Of a stretch of DNA of 14,715 nucleotides, positions 14,624-14,715 are shown in pieces. Source of the DNA: VFJL01 sp043721435 (GTDB taxonomy: Bacteria > Pseudomonadota > Gammaproteobacteria > Burkholderiales > Nitrosomonadaceae); the NCBI GenBank assembly GCA_043721435.1, contig JAYSQR010000099.1, positions 1-14,715 of the forward strand, in the 5' to 3' direction. How positions within the stretch are numbered: position 1 is the stretch's first letter; each line of letters starts with the position of its first letter. The notes under the pieces are model-generated. The model saw only the letters and a list, made by a program, of their open reading frames with translations, was not told the origin of the DNA and made no database searches. A program made the translations under genes and the position numbers.

Positions 14624-14715
14624 AGTGTCCGGTTAAAAATCGAACAGATTTAGTTGATTAGCGAAATAGGCCTGTTCTGAAAACTGCCCGCTGCCTGAAA
14701 AGGCTTGTGATAACT
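14624..14715. mobile_element. Possible end of an insertion sequence, cut by the window
   Basis: About 80 bp after nuoF the sequence changes character and begins with GTGTCCGGTTAAAAATC. From memory this resembles the terminal repeat of IS4-like transposons common in environmental Proteobacteria, but I cannot confirm it. No transposase start falls within the 92 bases available, and the opposite end is outside the window, so neither the matching inverted repeat nor a target duplication can be shown. The context supports it: nuoG normally follows nuoF closely and none of the three forward frames from 14542 shows a NuoG N-terminus. The exact boundary is uncertain by several bases. Confidence 0.4.

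Overview
The window reads as a chromosomal segment of a betaproteobacterium, most likely of the Nitrosomonadales (Nitrosospira/Nitrosomonas type). This placement comes from the flavour of the NuoA-F, TpiA, SecG and PstABC proteins and from the order tpiA-secG-tRNA-Leu-nuoABCDEF; no database search was possible. Almost everything from 2149 onward is housekeeping. The first ~2 kb is accessory-looking.

Layout. (1) 1-2148: a loosely packed region with two unplaced genes transcribed divergently. One is a minus-strand protein with a HEPN-like RX4H motif. The other is a visibly more A/T-rich plus-strand gene for a permuted NlpC/P60 (YiiX/YebB-like) papain-fold enzyme. A very stable 14-bp hairpin lies beyond the end of the HEPN-like gene. 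(2) 2149-5128: the dnaQ, rnhA, yafS-like methyltransferase and gloB cluster. The first three lie on the minus strand and gloB diverges from them. E. coli keeps the same four genes together in a different orientation. An imperfect-inverted-repeat element of about 124 bp sits between rnhA and dnaQ. (3) 5196-5272: initiator tRNA-fMet on the minus strand with a near-consensus sigma70 promoter. (4) 5273-8390: a pstC-pstA-pstB phosphate-import operon with a well-formed Pho box 10 bp ahead of a -10 element. Neither pstS nor phoU is present in the window. (5) 8623-9914: tpiA, secG and tRNA-Leu(GAG). (6) 10016-14541: nuoA-nuoF, the quinone-proximal connecting subunits and the NADH-input subunits of respiratory complex I, tightly packed. 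(7) 14542-14715: nuoG does not follow nuoF. The sequence instead resembles the terminal end of an insertion sequence.

How the genes work together. NuoE/F accept electrons from NADH, NuoB/C/D carry them to quinone, and NuoA belongs to the membrane arm. PstC/A form the channel and PstB the ATPase of high-affinity phosphate import under probable PhoB control. DnaQ (proofreading) and RnhA (RNA primer/R-loop removal) serve replication. GloB completes methylglyoxal detoxification, a by-product of the triose phosphates that TpiA interconverts.

I see no clear undescribed multi-gene system. The best leads are the orphan RX4H protein and its divergent hydrolase neighbour, the probable insertion breaking the nuo operon, the Pho-box promoter with a small ORF ahead of it, and the dispersed-repeat-like element between rnhA and dnaQ.
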